Assembly (NCBI GenBank): GCA_017506865.1
Contig: JAFCMP010000027.1
Coordinates: 1-64,000 of the forward strand
Direction: 5' to 3'
Length of the DNA stretch: 64,000 nt
Source of the DNA: Tribonema minus
Taxonomy: Eukaryota > Sar > Xanthophyceae > Tribonematales > Tribonemataceae
Shown: positions 49,370-60,572 of the stretch, one piece after another
Position numbering within the stretch: the first letter of the stretch is position 1
Layout of the letters: each line of letters opens with the position of its first letter
Notes under the pieces: model-generated
The model's database searches: none
Told to the model about the DNA's origin: nothing
Seen by the model: the letters and a program-made list of their open reading frames with translations, nothing else
Position numbers and translations under genes: made by a program

Positions 49370-52300
49370 TCACATGCTGTGCTTGAGGGCCAGCAGCGCG
49401 TGCGTGATGGCCAAAGGAACACCTTCCTCGTCCTTCTCCTCCCCCACGCCAGCGCCGCCGCCGCCGCCGCCGGCGCACATGGGCGTCGTGGGCGCCGTGT
49501 TGAGCGCTGACGCGGGCATCGCCGAGCGCTGCTGCAGCACCTTGCTGCGCGGGCCGGACAGCAGTGGCGGCGGCGGCGCCAACGCCTCGGGCTCCACCTT
49601 GAAGCCTGGGAGGGAGCCCAGCACGGGCGCGCCAAAGGGGATCGGCAGCGGCGACGGCGCGCGTTTCTGCTGCTGCTGCTGCTGGTGCCGCGGCGGGGGC
49701 AGCGGCAGCGCGTGGCTGCGCCGCGGCGCCGCGACGGGGCGGCGGCGGCGGCGCTGCGCGCCGCTGCTGTCGCTGCTGCCGCCGCAGCTGCTGGCGGCGC
49801 TGCTGACGCTGCAGGCATCCTCGTCGACGGCGCGGGGCGGCCGCACTGGCAGCAGTTTCTGCAAAACATATGCGAGGACAGGGCGCGGCAGCGGGTCAGA
49901 CGCGAATGCCAATAAGACAAGTGCTGTGATCGCGGCGACAAAGCAAAGCTGCATAGCGCCCGTATGCGCTGAGCGATGCTGGCCGGTGGCGGCAGCAGCG
50001 CTCCCCGCAGACGAGTCGAGACAGGCGCCTCAAAGCTCTACGGTATTCAAAAGTGCAGTCCTCCAGCATACACTCACTGCGCCTGTGCGTTTGCGGTGAC
50101 GAAGTCCGTTGACGGATTGGGAAAGGCGGGGTGCATACAACGTTCACCATGCGCGTGTGTGTCATTGCGTGCCTGAGCCCCCTTCCTCATGACAGCAAAT
50201 CAGCTCTACGGCAGGGCCGACAAAGTGTACTGCGGAGCAGGTGACTGACCTTGCGGGTTAATAATGTAAGCGACTACCGCCAAGGCACTTGAGGACACTG
50301 CACTTCAGCTCAGAACACTCTAACCCTGACCCTAGCCCTAAGCGCAGGTCAGAGGCATGTGGTTAACTGCACGTTGCACGTGACATAGATCAACACTTGA
50401 ACCGAGCTGATGATCAAACTGAAACACTGAGTGCTCTGGGCAAAATAATGTCAGTTGCTCCACCTCCTGCTTCCACCAGAAGCTGACAGTAGTTGTGAAC
50501 CGTCCGCACTAACAGCCAGACGCCTGAACAGTGCATGCAATGTCCATGCACACCTTCTGCGCCTTGGCCTCCAGCGCCGCCGCCTCCGCCGCCTTCCCCG
50601 CCGCCGCCGCCGCTGCCGCCGCCGCAGCGCTGCGCATCGCCTTGCTGCCGCGCGTCTGCTGCGGCGGCTGCGCGCGCTGCTGCTGCTGCAGCTGCTGCTG
50701 CGCCGCGGCGCGCACCTTGGGGCCGGGCTTCTGCTTGTACGAGTACGCGCACACGAGGTGCTTGCGCGCGCACATGCAGCACGGCAGCAGGCCATCGCAC
50801 TTGATCTGCGCGCACACGAGAGGGCGGCGGCAGCAGCGGAGCGCGGCGGCGGCAGCGGCAGCGGCGGAGCGGCGCGGTCAGCGCGGTTTGCGAGTCAGTG
50901 TGGCTGTCGCGCGGCGCGCATGTTGAGCAGTGCTGCAACACACACATTTCCACATGCGAAGGCGGCGGCAGGGCGGGGCAGCGGCGCGGCGCGGTCGGCG
51001 CATGTTGAGCAATGCTGCAGTACACGCATCGGAACGTTGAAGTGGTGCTGGCTGCGCGCGCATTCAATGTTGAAGTGGTGCAGGCTGCGCGCGTGTGTAG
51101 CTGTGCGTGCGCCGCGACTTAGCGTTGATGAGGGACCTGAAGGTAAGTCTGACCCTAACCCTCAGCGCAAGCCAGCAAACTGAATTTCAGGTAGGTAATT
51201 CAGCGTTGCCGCTTCCACGACGACACTCCACACTTGGCCTGTGACGTTGCGCTGCTGCATCATCACATGATTGTGTGTTTGCAACTGCACATGTTATTTT
51301 GCTATGTGTGCTGGCGCAGTGTTGCGAGTGCGCTCTGCAGCTGTCTCCACATATCTGCACATGCCGACACACCATAATAGTGTGGTTTCTGCAACTGCAA
51401 TTGGTCAGTTGCGCTGATCTACTACCTGCGCTCCTTGTGAAATCGTCCTTGCCCAAACGCAAAGCTTACAAGCAGCATGCATGGCATTCAAGGCGTTCAC
51501 TGCAGCATTGCCCCGCAACTGCCTCGTGACTCCGTTCATGTTGTAAATAACATTAAACCCCTTGTTCACTGTGTAAAGACGACACGAAGCAGCAATCGGC
51601 CTGCGCACCTTGCGCGCCACGCAGCCGTCGCAGTTCTTCCGTTTGAACAGTGCCTCCTCCGTGCCGCTGCTGCGCTGGGCAGGCTCCGCTTCCGTCTTCG
51701 AGTTAGCAGCAGCCGCTGCCACTGCTGCCCTTGGCTCAGATTCCGCTGCTGCTGCTGCTGCTGCTGCCGCGGCGGCGGCCGCCGCTGCTGCCATCAGCCG
51801 CGAAGGTCTGCGGCTTGATGCAGTGGTGGCGGTGGCAGCCGCAGCAGTAGCAGCTGCAGCAGCAATGACACCGCTAGGAGTCCGAGCAGCGCTCGCCTCG
51901 CTGCAGCTGGAATCGCTTGACTCCTGCTGCTCCTGCTCCTGTTCTTCCTGTAGATCCATCGCATGCAGCGGGGGTCCGCTTCGCGCTGTCGGCTTCAAGG
52001 TCATGAACACATATGGCTTAAATATACCCATGTTGCAGCCGCGGCTGCTGCTAGTGGCGTCGCTGTCGCTTCCGATGCTGCTGGCGCTGCCGAATCCGTA
52101 CTGCTTGAAGCGCTTCAGAGGTGATGCGGGGCCCTCGCCCAAACCGAACGCAGCGTTGCTGACAGTTATGCCTGCGCTTGGTCTCCTGCCGGCCCTCAGA
52201 TGAGGCTCACGTTCGGATTCTCGCGTGGGGCTAGCGTGAGATGGGGCCGTGCTGGGCCTCGCGTCATCTACCTCCATGTGCGAGGGATAGGCCACCAAAA

Positions 52301-52400
52301 CGGCTTCTTCCATGCTGATGGACCGCTCCCTGATCAGGGGATTGGACTTCATGGCTCCTCTGGGTGCGTTGGCTTGCCACACGCTGGGTTCAACCTGCAT
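49370..52400 (-). CDS. Zn(II)2Cys6 (Gal4-type) transcription factor
   Basis: Three exons join in phase: 51609-52400, 50554-50805 and 49370-49858 (TGA), 510 residues. The binuclear zinc cluster is split by intron 1 and restored exactly on splicing: NCDGCVARK joins IKCDGLLPC...C...C, giving C257-x2-C260-x6-C267-x5-C273-x2-C276-x6-C283. This domain binds CGG-type half sites in fungal regulators. The rest is low complexity: Ala runs (residues about 210-240 and 320-335), Gln and His/Gln runs, Pro-rich segments and a C-terminal acidic patch, as usual for activation regions. No fungal middle homology domain is recognised. The start ATG at 52400 follows a TTAG that could end a 5' UTR intron. The last codon is ATG, then TGA, overlapping a possible GTGAGG donor, so the 3' end is not certain. 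Confidence 0.85.
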
Positions 52401-52478
52401 GCCTAATAAGCCGAGACAGGTGCAAGCAGGCAGTGTGAGGGCGCTTTCGTGGCAGGAGTGGTGGCATAAAATACCTTG

Positions 52479-52790
52479 ATGTCTCAAAGCAGCGAGGATG
52501 TCGATGCAGCCATCTCTGACTGCTTGGTTCTAGCAAATGCGCAGGCGGGCAATATTATTGACACGGTGCGGGCGTCAGAGGACGCACATCCTTCGATGTG
52601 CGCACGACGCATCAGACAACAAGCGCGGACAAGCGGCCTGTCATTGCTGCAAGAGCTTAAGAAGGTGAACGCACAGCGCGTGCATCCTCGGCTGGCCGTG
52701 CTGCGACAGAGGCGTTCAAAGTGGTGGTTTCATGGAGTGGCTCGAGAGAGAGTCCTACAGCTTCAATCGAAGCTCTGTACTTACCGATGA
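52479..52790 (+). CDS. Small hypothetical protein, 103 residues
   Basis: An intact frame beginning MSQSSEDVDAAISDCL, with a basic second half, divergent from the zinc-cluster gene by 78 bases. No domain is recognised. It may be a chance frame within the promoter region of the zinc-cluster and pseudouridine synthase genes. Confidence 0.25.
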   Translation: MSQSSEDVDAAISDCLVLANAQAGNIIDTVRASEDAHPSMCARRIRQQARTSGLSLLQELKKVNAQRVHPRLAVLRQRRSKWWFHGVARERVLQLQSKLCTYR

Positions 52791-53020
52791 GAGGGAGGGG
52801 CGTCAGGTATCACGCACACTGCCTTTTGGCACCGCCGGAAACCCCGCGCATGCCAGCGCGTCTTTTGCTCTCTAACCAAACAACCTTCTCTCGGCTGATT
52901 TTTTCTAGGTACATCGGCTGCCAAAAACAGCTTAATTAGCCGGCCATCGTAGGTTGATGTTTGGAGAGGAAACAGGTGACTTTCCGCGTAGCTTAGACGC
53001 AAAGGACACCTGAGTTGCCA

Positions 53021-56000
53021 ATGGAGCATGAAGCGGATTCTGCGCGGCCAGGGGCCAAACGGAGCGCTGAGGGCGGCTCGGAGAAGAAAGCGCAGCAACA
53101 GGCGGCCAAGAGGTTGCGGAGGCAGGAGAAGCAGAAGCGTAAGCACCAAGGCGAGAACCAGCACAAAGGCTCTGGTGCCAAGCCCCAGGGCATTGGCAAT
53201 CTCAGGACCGAGGCTCAAGCTGTGAAGTACTACACCGATGATAATGGATTTCGACAGGTGCCACCCTATGTGCACGAGTTCCAGACTTTTGCCAAGGACA
53301 GGTGAGCACCACGTGATAGCAGTCTCAAGTACCTCCTGTACAGCAATGATACTGCACACATCCTGGGAAGTTTGCAAGCACTGGGCGTGCTTCTAAAATG
53401 CGCTCTGCCTAGGATCAGGTTTGTACATACATGATGTGTTGAACAGGGCCTCTATGGCCAGCAGAACTGCGCTATGCAAGCAGCAGTACACCACACACCA
53501 CCAGATCCATGCAAGAGTGATCCATTCATGCGTGAACAGGAAAGCAGTGACACTCCATCTTCACTGCTCCTAACCCTTACCCTAGGGCAACAGGCAATGC
53601 TACCACAGATGCCTCTTGGTTAAAGCATTTCGACCAGCCTGTGCTAGGTTGAAGTTGCAGGGGCATCACCCACAGGGCTTCCGCCTCTTGCACGGTTTCT
53701 GCGGGCGCATGTTATCAGGCCTGCAGCTGCCCGCACTATTTTCACGCAGAGTCAATGGAGATGGCGAAGGCATACACGCACAGACTGCGGCACAGTTTAA
53801 GGTGAGGACAGAGCCCTCACGAAGCCCAGATACACATGCGCTACAGGGCTGCGCTGCCAGCTGAGCATGGCAGACAGAGACCACAAAACGCTGGCGGCAA
53901 ATGAAGAGCAGCGCTGCTACTGGTACCGCAACCATCCGCCCGCTGTCGCAGGCGGCCGGAGATGAGTGGTGTTTGACGTTGATCTGCACCAGCACTTGCT
54001 GGTGCGCCCCTGTTGCTACTAAGCCTGCAGTCGTGTTCCAGCGCACATGGCGAGTGCGTAGAGCAATGAAGCGCCCGTCAAATGTCCTCGCAGCACCGCG
54101 CGCTCTTGCTGGTGGCTTGGGCAGAGTGTTTTGTGGGCATGCAGACGCGCTCAGATGGAAGGTGCGCGCGATGCACTGCACTGCCGCCGCCCGTCGTCAC
54201 CAGCAGCGTCACCTTTAAAACACAGCGCTCAGCGGTGTAGGGTGCGCCGCCGCCCATCGCTGTCGCCGTCACGGTGCTCCATACCTCCTCCGCACTTGCA
54301 GTTCCGATGTGACTTGCGCTTGCGGTTGTGCTTGTGCTTACGGAAGCTGCACACGTGGACTTGCCCTTGAACTGATGCTTGCGCTTGGACTTATGCTTGC
54401 ACCCGCACTCGTGCTCGCTCATAGCTTGGGGAGCAGTGAAACTGACATCTGCACGGCGGAGTTTGCCGCAGAGACGCGTGCGTACACCACGCTGCTGCCG
54501 TTGTTGTTCACTCCACGTTGCTTTGCAGGCAAATTGCAGCCCTACTTCCACTTGAACTCACACTTCAGCTTCTTCAACTTGCATCTGGACTCAAAATCGG
54601 CCTCAGATGGCTCGGGCGCAGCATTGAGGACGTCAACACGGCAGAGTTCGCCGCAATGGCACGCGCGTATGACGCAGCCGCTGTCGCTCGTTGTGCTTTG
54701 AACCTGATGCACACGTACAATTAAAACTCAAACAAAATAATCACTTCACATGCTCTAATTTATTTTTAGAAATGAATACTTGTACTGCACACCCTACTTA
54801 GATGAATAATTGTGTTCGCACACGTCAGGTGGCTCCGACGCAGCGTCGATGACGTCTACACGGCGGAGTTCGCCGCGGAGACGCGCTTGTACTACGCCGC
54901 TTCCGTTGTTTTTTGCACCTCGGCATTTGAAACACACTTGCACTTGTACACTTGAACTCACACTTTCCACTTGAATGTGAGCTATGAAACCCTCAGGTGG
55001 CTCGGGCGCAGTGTCGAGGAGGTCTACACGGCAACGTTTGCCGCAGAAACGCGCGTGTACTGCGCCGCCGCCATTCTTATTTTCACTCTGGCATTTGAAC
55101 ACACTTGCGCTTGTACGCTTGAACTCACACTTCAACTTCCACTTGAACGACCCTCAGGTGGCTCGGGCGCAGCGTTGAGGACGTCTACACGGCGGAGTTC
55201 GCCGCGGAGACGAGCGCGTACTACGCTGCCGCCGTCGCCGGCGGCCGCATCACCGTTAACGGCGCCATCGTCCCCCGCGACTACAGAGTCGAAGCGGGCG
55301 ACCTGCTGTCGCACAGGGTGCACCGCCACGAGCTGCCGGCGGCGGGAGGCGCAGTTGAAGTTGTGGCGGAGACGGACGAGGTCCTGGTGGCGAACAAGCC
55401 CGCGGGGCTGCCCGTGCACCCGTGCGGCGCGTACCGCTACAACACGCTCGTGTGTGTGCTCGCGCACCAGCGCCCCGCGCTGCCGCAGCTGCACATCTGC
55501 CACCGGCTCGACAGGTGAGGCCGCTGCGCGCGCTGCCAATGTCGCGCCGCAGAGATAGCTGTGCGCGGCGTGGGCAGGCAGGGGGGCACTGTGGATAGGC
55601 CGGCAGACACTGACAGCTCGCTTTCGTGCGCCAGTTGCCAGGCAGTCTTCCCTCAGCCATGAGCCCTGCCGGCAGCTCTTGCTCCCGCTCTGCCTGGCGG
55701 CGCATTGTCCTGACGAGCCTGTATTCCCTCTCAGTGACAAGTGCTGAGTCGGCCGTTAACTCTCCCCCCCCCCCCCCCCCCCTCTCTCTCACCCTCTCTC
55801 TCTCTCTCTGCGTGCGCAGGCTGACGTCGGGCATCGTGATCCTGGCCAAGAGCGCGCAGAAGGCGGCCGCCGTGTGCGCGCGCGTGCGCAGCGCCAGCGC
55901 TCAGAAAACGTACCTGGCGCGTGTCAAGGGGCGCTTCGGCGTCGCCTTCCCCCCCGCCCTCTGTTGGGATGGGCAAGGGGACGCTCCGCCCGCGTACTGG

Positions 56001-57419
56001 CGAAAACACGCACGCCACGACAGCAACGGCGGCGGCGGCGGTGACGGCAGTGGCGATGGCAGTGGCAGCAGTGGCGGCGGTCAGGATGGCGCGGTAGGGA
56101 GTAGTAGCACAGGCGCCGGCGGCGGCGACAGCAGCAATGGCAACGGCTGCAAGGTTGATGGCTGCAGCGCCAATGCCGGTGGCGGCGGCGACGGCCGCAG
56201 CAGCGGAGCAGGCGCCCCTGCGGGCGACAGCAGCGGCGGCGGCGGCAGCGGCCAAAGCGCGCTGAGCATCGACACGGAGGAGGTGGAGGTGTGCGCGCCG
56301 GTGCGCGTGGTCTCGTACCGCGCGTCGACGTACGCGTGCGGCGGCGGCGGCGCGGACGGCGGCGCCGGCGGCGGCAAGTCGGCGGTCACGCGCGTGCGCG
56401 CGCTGCGCTACGACGCCGCGTCCGACACGACGCTCGTCGCGTGCGCGCCGCGCGAGGGGCGCACGCACCAGCTGCGCCTGCACCTGCGCTGGCTCGGCCA
56501 CCCCATCGCCAACGACCCGTGCTACGGCGGCGCGCTGTTCTGCGCCGACGCCGCGGGGCGCGCGCGCGCGGAGGCAGCGCGCGCGTGGCTGCGGCGCCGC
56601 GGCTGCCCCTGTCCGGCCGACACCGGCGCCGAGCCGGAGGAGGAGGCGGCGGATGGCGGCGGCGGTGTCCGCGGCGGCACTGATGCTGGTAGCGGCGGCG
56701 GCGGCGACGCCGGTGCTGCCAGCAACGGGAGCGGCGAAACTGACACCTCTGGCGGCAGTGCTGACGTTCATGGAGACAGCGCCGGCGCCGATGCTGCGGA
56801 AGCGCGCCTGCTGCAGGTGCTGCGCGCGGGGTACAGGGAGGGGGAGAGCGAGGAGTCGTTCGTGCGCCGCACGTGCCGCCACTGCTTCGGCCGCAGCGCG
56901 CCCGCCGGCAGCACTGGCGGCGCGACAACAGAGGCAGCGGCGATGCAAGCGAGCGCGCAATCCGGCGCGTCCACAAAGGATGTTGCAGCGGCGGCGACAA
57001 CGGCGCATGATGAATCGATGACAAAACGCAGCGCAGGTGAGGATGCCGCGGCAGAAGCGCAAGCCGGCGGCGGCAGCGGCAGCGCGGCGGCGCTGCCGAC
57101 GGCGGTACTGCCGGACAGCCCGCGTGCCGCGGCGGGCGTGCCGCTGCCGCTTGTGGCGGCGGCTGTCAGCGGCGCGCCGCCCGTAGATGCTGCTGCTGAT
57201 GAGTGTGAGTGCAGCAGCGGCAGCGGCAGCGGCGGCAGCAGCAGCGGCGGCGGCGTCGACAAGGACTTCGATTACGCGATGGAGATGTCGATGCAGGCGC
57301 TGACGCGGTCGCCGGGGATCTGGCTGCACGCGCTGCGCTACAGCGACGAGGGGTGGAGCTACGAGACGGCGCCGCCGAAGTGGGCCACGGAGACGGGATG
57401 GGGGGGTGTAGAGCCGTGA
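53021..57419 (+). CDS. RPUSD2: RNA pseudouridine synthase, RluA family (RPUSD2/Pus9/Rib2-type)
   Basis: Isomerises uridine in tRNA or other RNA. Three exons join in phase: 53021-53301, 55158-55514 and 55820-57419 (TGA), 745 residues. Order: basic N-terminus; YYTDDNGFRQVPPYVHEF and an S4-like segment ending HRVHRHELP; VLVANKPAGLPVHPCG; then the catalytic loop HICHRLDRLTSG with Asp at about 212, split exactly by intron 2. After it comes GIVILAKS, later GRTHQLRLHLRWLGHPI (motif III). The C-terminal CRHCF and WLHALRYSDEGW segments are those of the Pus8/Pus9/RPUSD2 group. Gly/Ser/Ala inserts of roughly 80, 60 and 130 residues interrupt the fold. The start is the first ATG in frame. Intron 1 contains four copies of the exon 2 start. 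Confidence 0.95.
54420..55080 (+). repeat. Four acceptor-edge echoes before pseudouridine synthase exon 2
   Basis: CAG, then GTGGCTCGGGCGCAGYGTYG, of the real exon (55158) is preceded by copies whose exon-like starts are at about 54424, 54607, 54829 and 54997 (spacings about 183, 222, 168 and 161). Each keeps 70-90 exon bases in an open frame (WLGRSVEEVYTATFAAET-like) and then returns to intron rich in CTTGAACTCACACTT. Confidence 0.97.
55766..55819 (+). repeat. C run plus CT repeat forming a polypyrimidine tract
   Basis: About 17 consecutive C followed by CT repeats lead straight to the GCGCAG acceptor of the last pseudouridine synthase exon. Confidence 0.85.
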
Positions 57420-58427
57420 CGCGTACCTCTGCGCTTCAAACTCATTAGGCTGTTTTCAATGAGATTGTTGTACGATGAAGGGAATCTGGCTGGTGCGAAA
57501 GCTGCCTGCGGCTCCTGGTCGCCAATTCTTAAGCTGTTTTGAATGCAGTTGCTGCAGTTTGAAAGTGCATCTGGCTCTGTTGCGAATAAGATTTTTGCAC
57601 TTTGAAGTGAACCTGGCTCGTGCGTCAGCTGCAACATTGCCAACTGGGGGTACAAGCAGTGCTGCAGCACGCGCCGGACCTGGTGGTGCAGGCAGCGCGC
57701 TTCGAAGTTGAAGTTGCCGCATAAAAGCTACCTACATACCGTCTTGTGCCTAATTAGGCGTTGGTGCAGCACCCGCATTGGCCGCTGCCACCGCCATTGC
57801 ACTTCTTGTCCTTGTCATGACCTGCTTTATCCCCCCTTCGTGGCGTTGATCCTACGCCGGAGGCGCTCCGCCTGCAACTATATGCCCATAAACAACGCAA
57901 TTGACGTCAGGTATGCTCTTTCGGCTTGCACGGATACAGATTTGAAGTTTTCCTCTCATGATTGCACGGCGTGCGCCCCCCCCCACCCCGGCCAGGTCTC
58001 AACGGTCTGTCAACATAGCTGACGTCAATGAGGCCATGTGCGAGCAAACCAGCTGCGGGCAGGGCGCAACATCATGGCCACGAAGAGGATATTCGAATTT
58101 AAAAGCAGCTGAAGGAAGACATGGAGGCAGGAAGTGAAGCAGGAGGCACTGCGGCCCCCTCGGAAAGGCAACGGCGGCAACGCGGGGTCCTGTGGTTTCG
58201 AGGAGGAGGTGTGTGCTGTGCTGCTCTGCAGATGTCGGCGTCCAGCTTGTGGGCCAACAACGAGCACAGCACTGTATGTATGCAGCCAGTTTGAGCTGCT
58301 GGTGCGGTGCAGTAACTTCAAACTAGCAGGGGCCTCGAGCTGCCGGGCGGAGGCGGAAACATCATGCTCGAAAGAAGCCACATGCGACGACACACAAGCA
58401 CTGTTGTGGTCTATCGTGGCTGCGAGC
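57420..58427. other. Intergenic region, no gene seen
   Basis: About 1 kb containing the pseudouridine synthase 3' UTR and the presumed HMG-gene promoter. TTGAAGT words are frequent. The open frame from 58134 upstream of the chosen HMG start is Cys-rich and not protein-like, so probably UTR. Confidence 0.4.
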
Positions 58428-60004
58428 ATGGTGAAGTGTGCGAATAACACCGCTGCGACCGCCGCGCATGCCAAGTTCAAGCTGCTGAAGAAGAAGCAGG
58501 CTCCAAGCGCAGCACCTGCTGCACCGCAAGCCAAGCCCAAGCCCGCAAACGCAATGGCTCCCCAAGACGGAGACAGGGTGGAGAAGGCGATGAAATTTGT
58601 CATCCACGTACTCTACGAAGCTGGTGGCAAGCCTTCACCACAGGTGCAGGATGGCAAACACCGTGTGACTGTGGATGCTGCTTCATTATCCTCATGCAAT
58701 GCGCAAGCCTACATCATGAGGGCACTAATGTTTTGGCAGCAACGTCAATTATAACGAATTTGTATTTGCTTTTTCATCCATGGAGGCCGCACAATCATTA
58801 GGGCAAAAGCTAGTTGATGAATTACTGGCGCAGCCATCACGGTGGTCTTTTTGCATGAAGCTGTCTCTAGACTATGGTGCTCCTTCTCTCCTGCAGGCTA
58901 AGTGCAGCGTCAAGTTGTTGACAACATGAGCATTCTCGCTGCCAGGGGTTAAGGCCAATGGATGACATCAAACTGCCGATGTTCTTGCAGTGATTCTGCG
59001 TCATGATCATGCGTGAATGTCACTGCTGCTGGTCACCGATACCAACTGCGTCATCGCATGCAGGACGGCGGCGGGGCTCCTACTTCCAACAAGTTGAACA
59101 GTGGCTCTCGTGGTGACGTGCCCCCCCCTGGTAACAAGAAGAAAACCAAGCCTCCGGCTGAGCCGCGGCCCCCCACCAATGGCTTCTTTAAGTATGCGGA
59201 GCTCATGCGCCCCATCATCACCAAGATCTGCGATGACGCCAGTGAGTCGCCACACATATAGCACATACTCCAGATTGCCCAACCTTATATGTACTCCAAA
59301 ATTGCACTAGCTCAGCTAGTGCTCCAATCGCTGCCGTTCCTCGCTGACGCCATTTAAACAGTAGCACGCGAGATTGCATGCTGAGGCGTTTTCCGCTCGT
59401 TGAATTGAAATGTGGCGAAATGCAATTTGCGGTAATCCATTGTGATGTTGTCAGACAAGTTGCAAACATTGGCACGTCTTGAGGCTTGAACACGAGGGCT
59501 CCCTTTGGTTCTTCTGGTTGGCTCTGCCGTAGGGCATGAACAAGCATATCTCGTGAAGTAGATGGTGCATGATGCAGGCGGTGCTGCATAGCCAAGTCCC
59601 TTCCAGTCGTCCACCAGTTGTGCGCTGGTGACCTGCTCGCAGCTGTTTGTTGTGAGTGGCGTTTTTTGTTGCACTGGATCATCATGCTTTACTTCACAAC
59701 AGGACACTACTTCGCATTACTTCTGTTCACGCTCAGCCATGTGGCGACTTACTGACACCTTCTTGATGAAGCTGGCTGCGTTACATTGACATTTCTACCC
59801 ATGCTCACCATGAGAGTCCACAACTGGCTTCATTTTGTTTGTCGCTGTGCCACAGGTGACCCCGACGTCAAGGTCAACCAGACACAGGTGTCCAAGATTG
59901 CATCCCTCATGTGGAAAGAGTTGACCGAGGACCAGAAACGGGCCTACAAGGCGGTTGCCAAGGCTGACTGGGATGTCAAGCAGGCCAAGGCAGCCGCCAA
60001 GTGA
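58428..60004 (+). CDS. Small HMG-box chromatin protein
   Basis: Three exons join in phase: 58428-58643, 59064-59241 and 59856-60004 (TGA), 180 residues, or 138 if translation starts at the ATG at 58554. The N-terminal part is rich in Lys, Ala and Pro. The HMG box runs from about residue 106 to 175: RPPTNGFFKYAELMRPII, then VSKIASLMWKELTEDQKRAY, with the expected Trp and the Lys-rich third helix ending KQAKAAAK. HMG boxes bind and bend DNA with little sequence preference. A MKFVIHVLYEAGG segment before the box is not recognised. The start is uncertain because both ATGs are in frame and no splice site decides. Confidence 0.82.
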
Positions 60005-60572
60005 CACATCGAGCGCGTGGTTGGCCTGCTGCCATCATTTACACAGTACACAAAAAGCGCATTCTTGCAGCGGAGCTGCACTGTGACCTAATCTTGACTT
60101 CACTGGCGCTTTTGAGACAGGGATCTCTGGCTCAGGGCAAGTAGCACATTCGCAGTGTCATCGGGGTGTACATAGGATTTTTAAGGTTACCAGCGTTCGA
60201 GCATCATTGAGGTAATTGTAGTGGCGCATGAGTGCTGGCATGATTGCAGAAGCCGGAAGGCTTTTCATGCCGACTCTCTACCCTTCAAGGTACAAAAAGG
60301 CTTCTTGAACAATTGTGTACAGTAGCACACATTTGGCCTTCCGAAAAAATAGTTTACATAAAATCATTGCGCCCTGGCCCCTGAAATTGTTGTCTGTTTA
60401 CATTGACATGCATGCAGCGACTGTGACTGCAGCATCCTGAAGCGCTCAAGCTTGCATGCAGTGCTAATTGTGGTTCATCCACCATGAATTGACTCGCTGC
60501 TGAACATGTGCAGCAGATGCAGCTTAGCATCACCAAGTACAGCACAACCCATCACCACATTGCCAGTGAACG

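Noticed and set aside
49239-50099. A 286-codon plus-strand open frame opposite the zinc-cluster gene
   Set aside because: Pro/Ser/Cys-biased composition is typical of a GC-rich shadow; the minus-strand exon joins in phase to a recognised domain.
55731-57329. A 532-codon minus-strand open frame antisense to the pseudouridine synthase
   Set aside because: It is rich in Ala and Arg from GC-rich complement codons and matches no motif; the plus strand has a clear enzyme in the same place.
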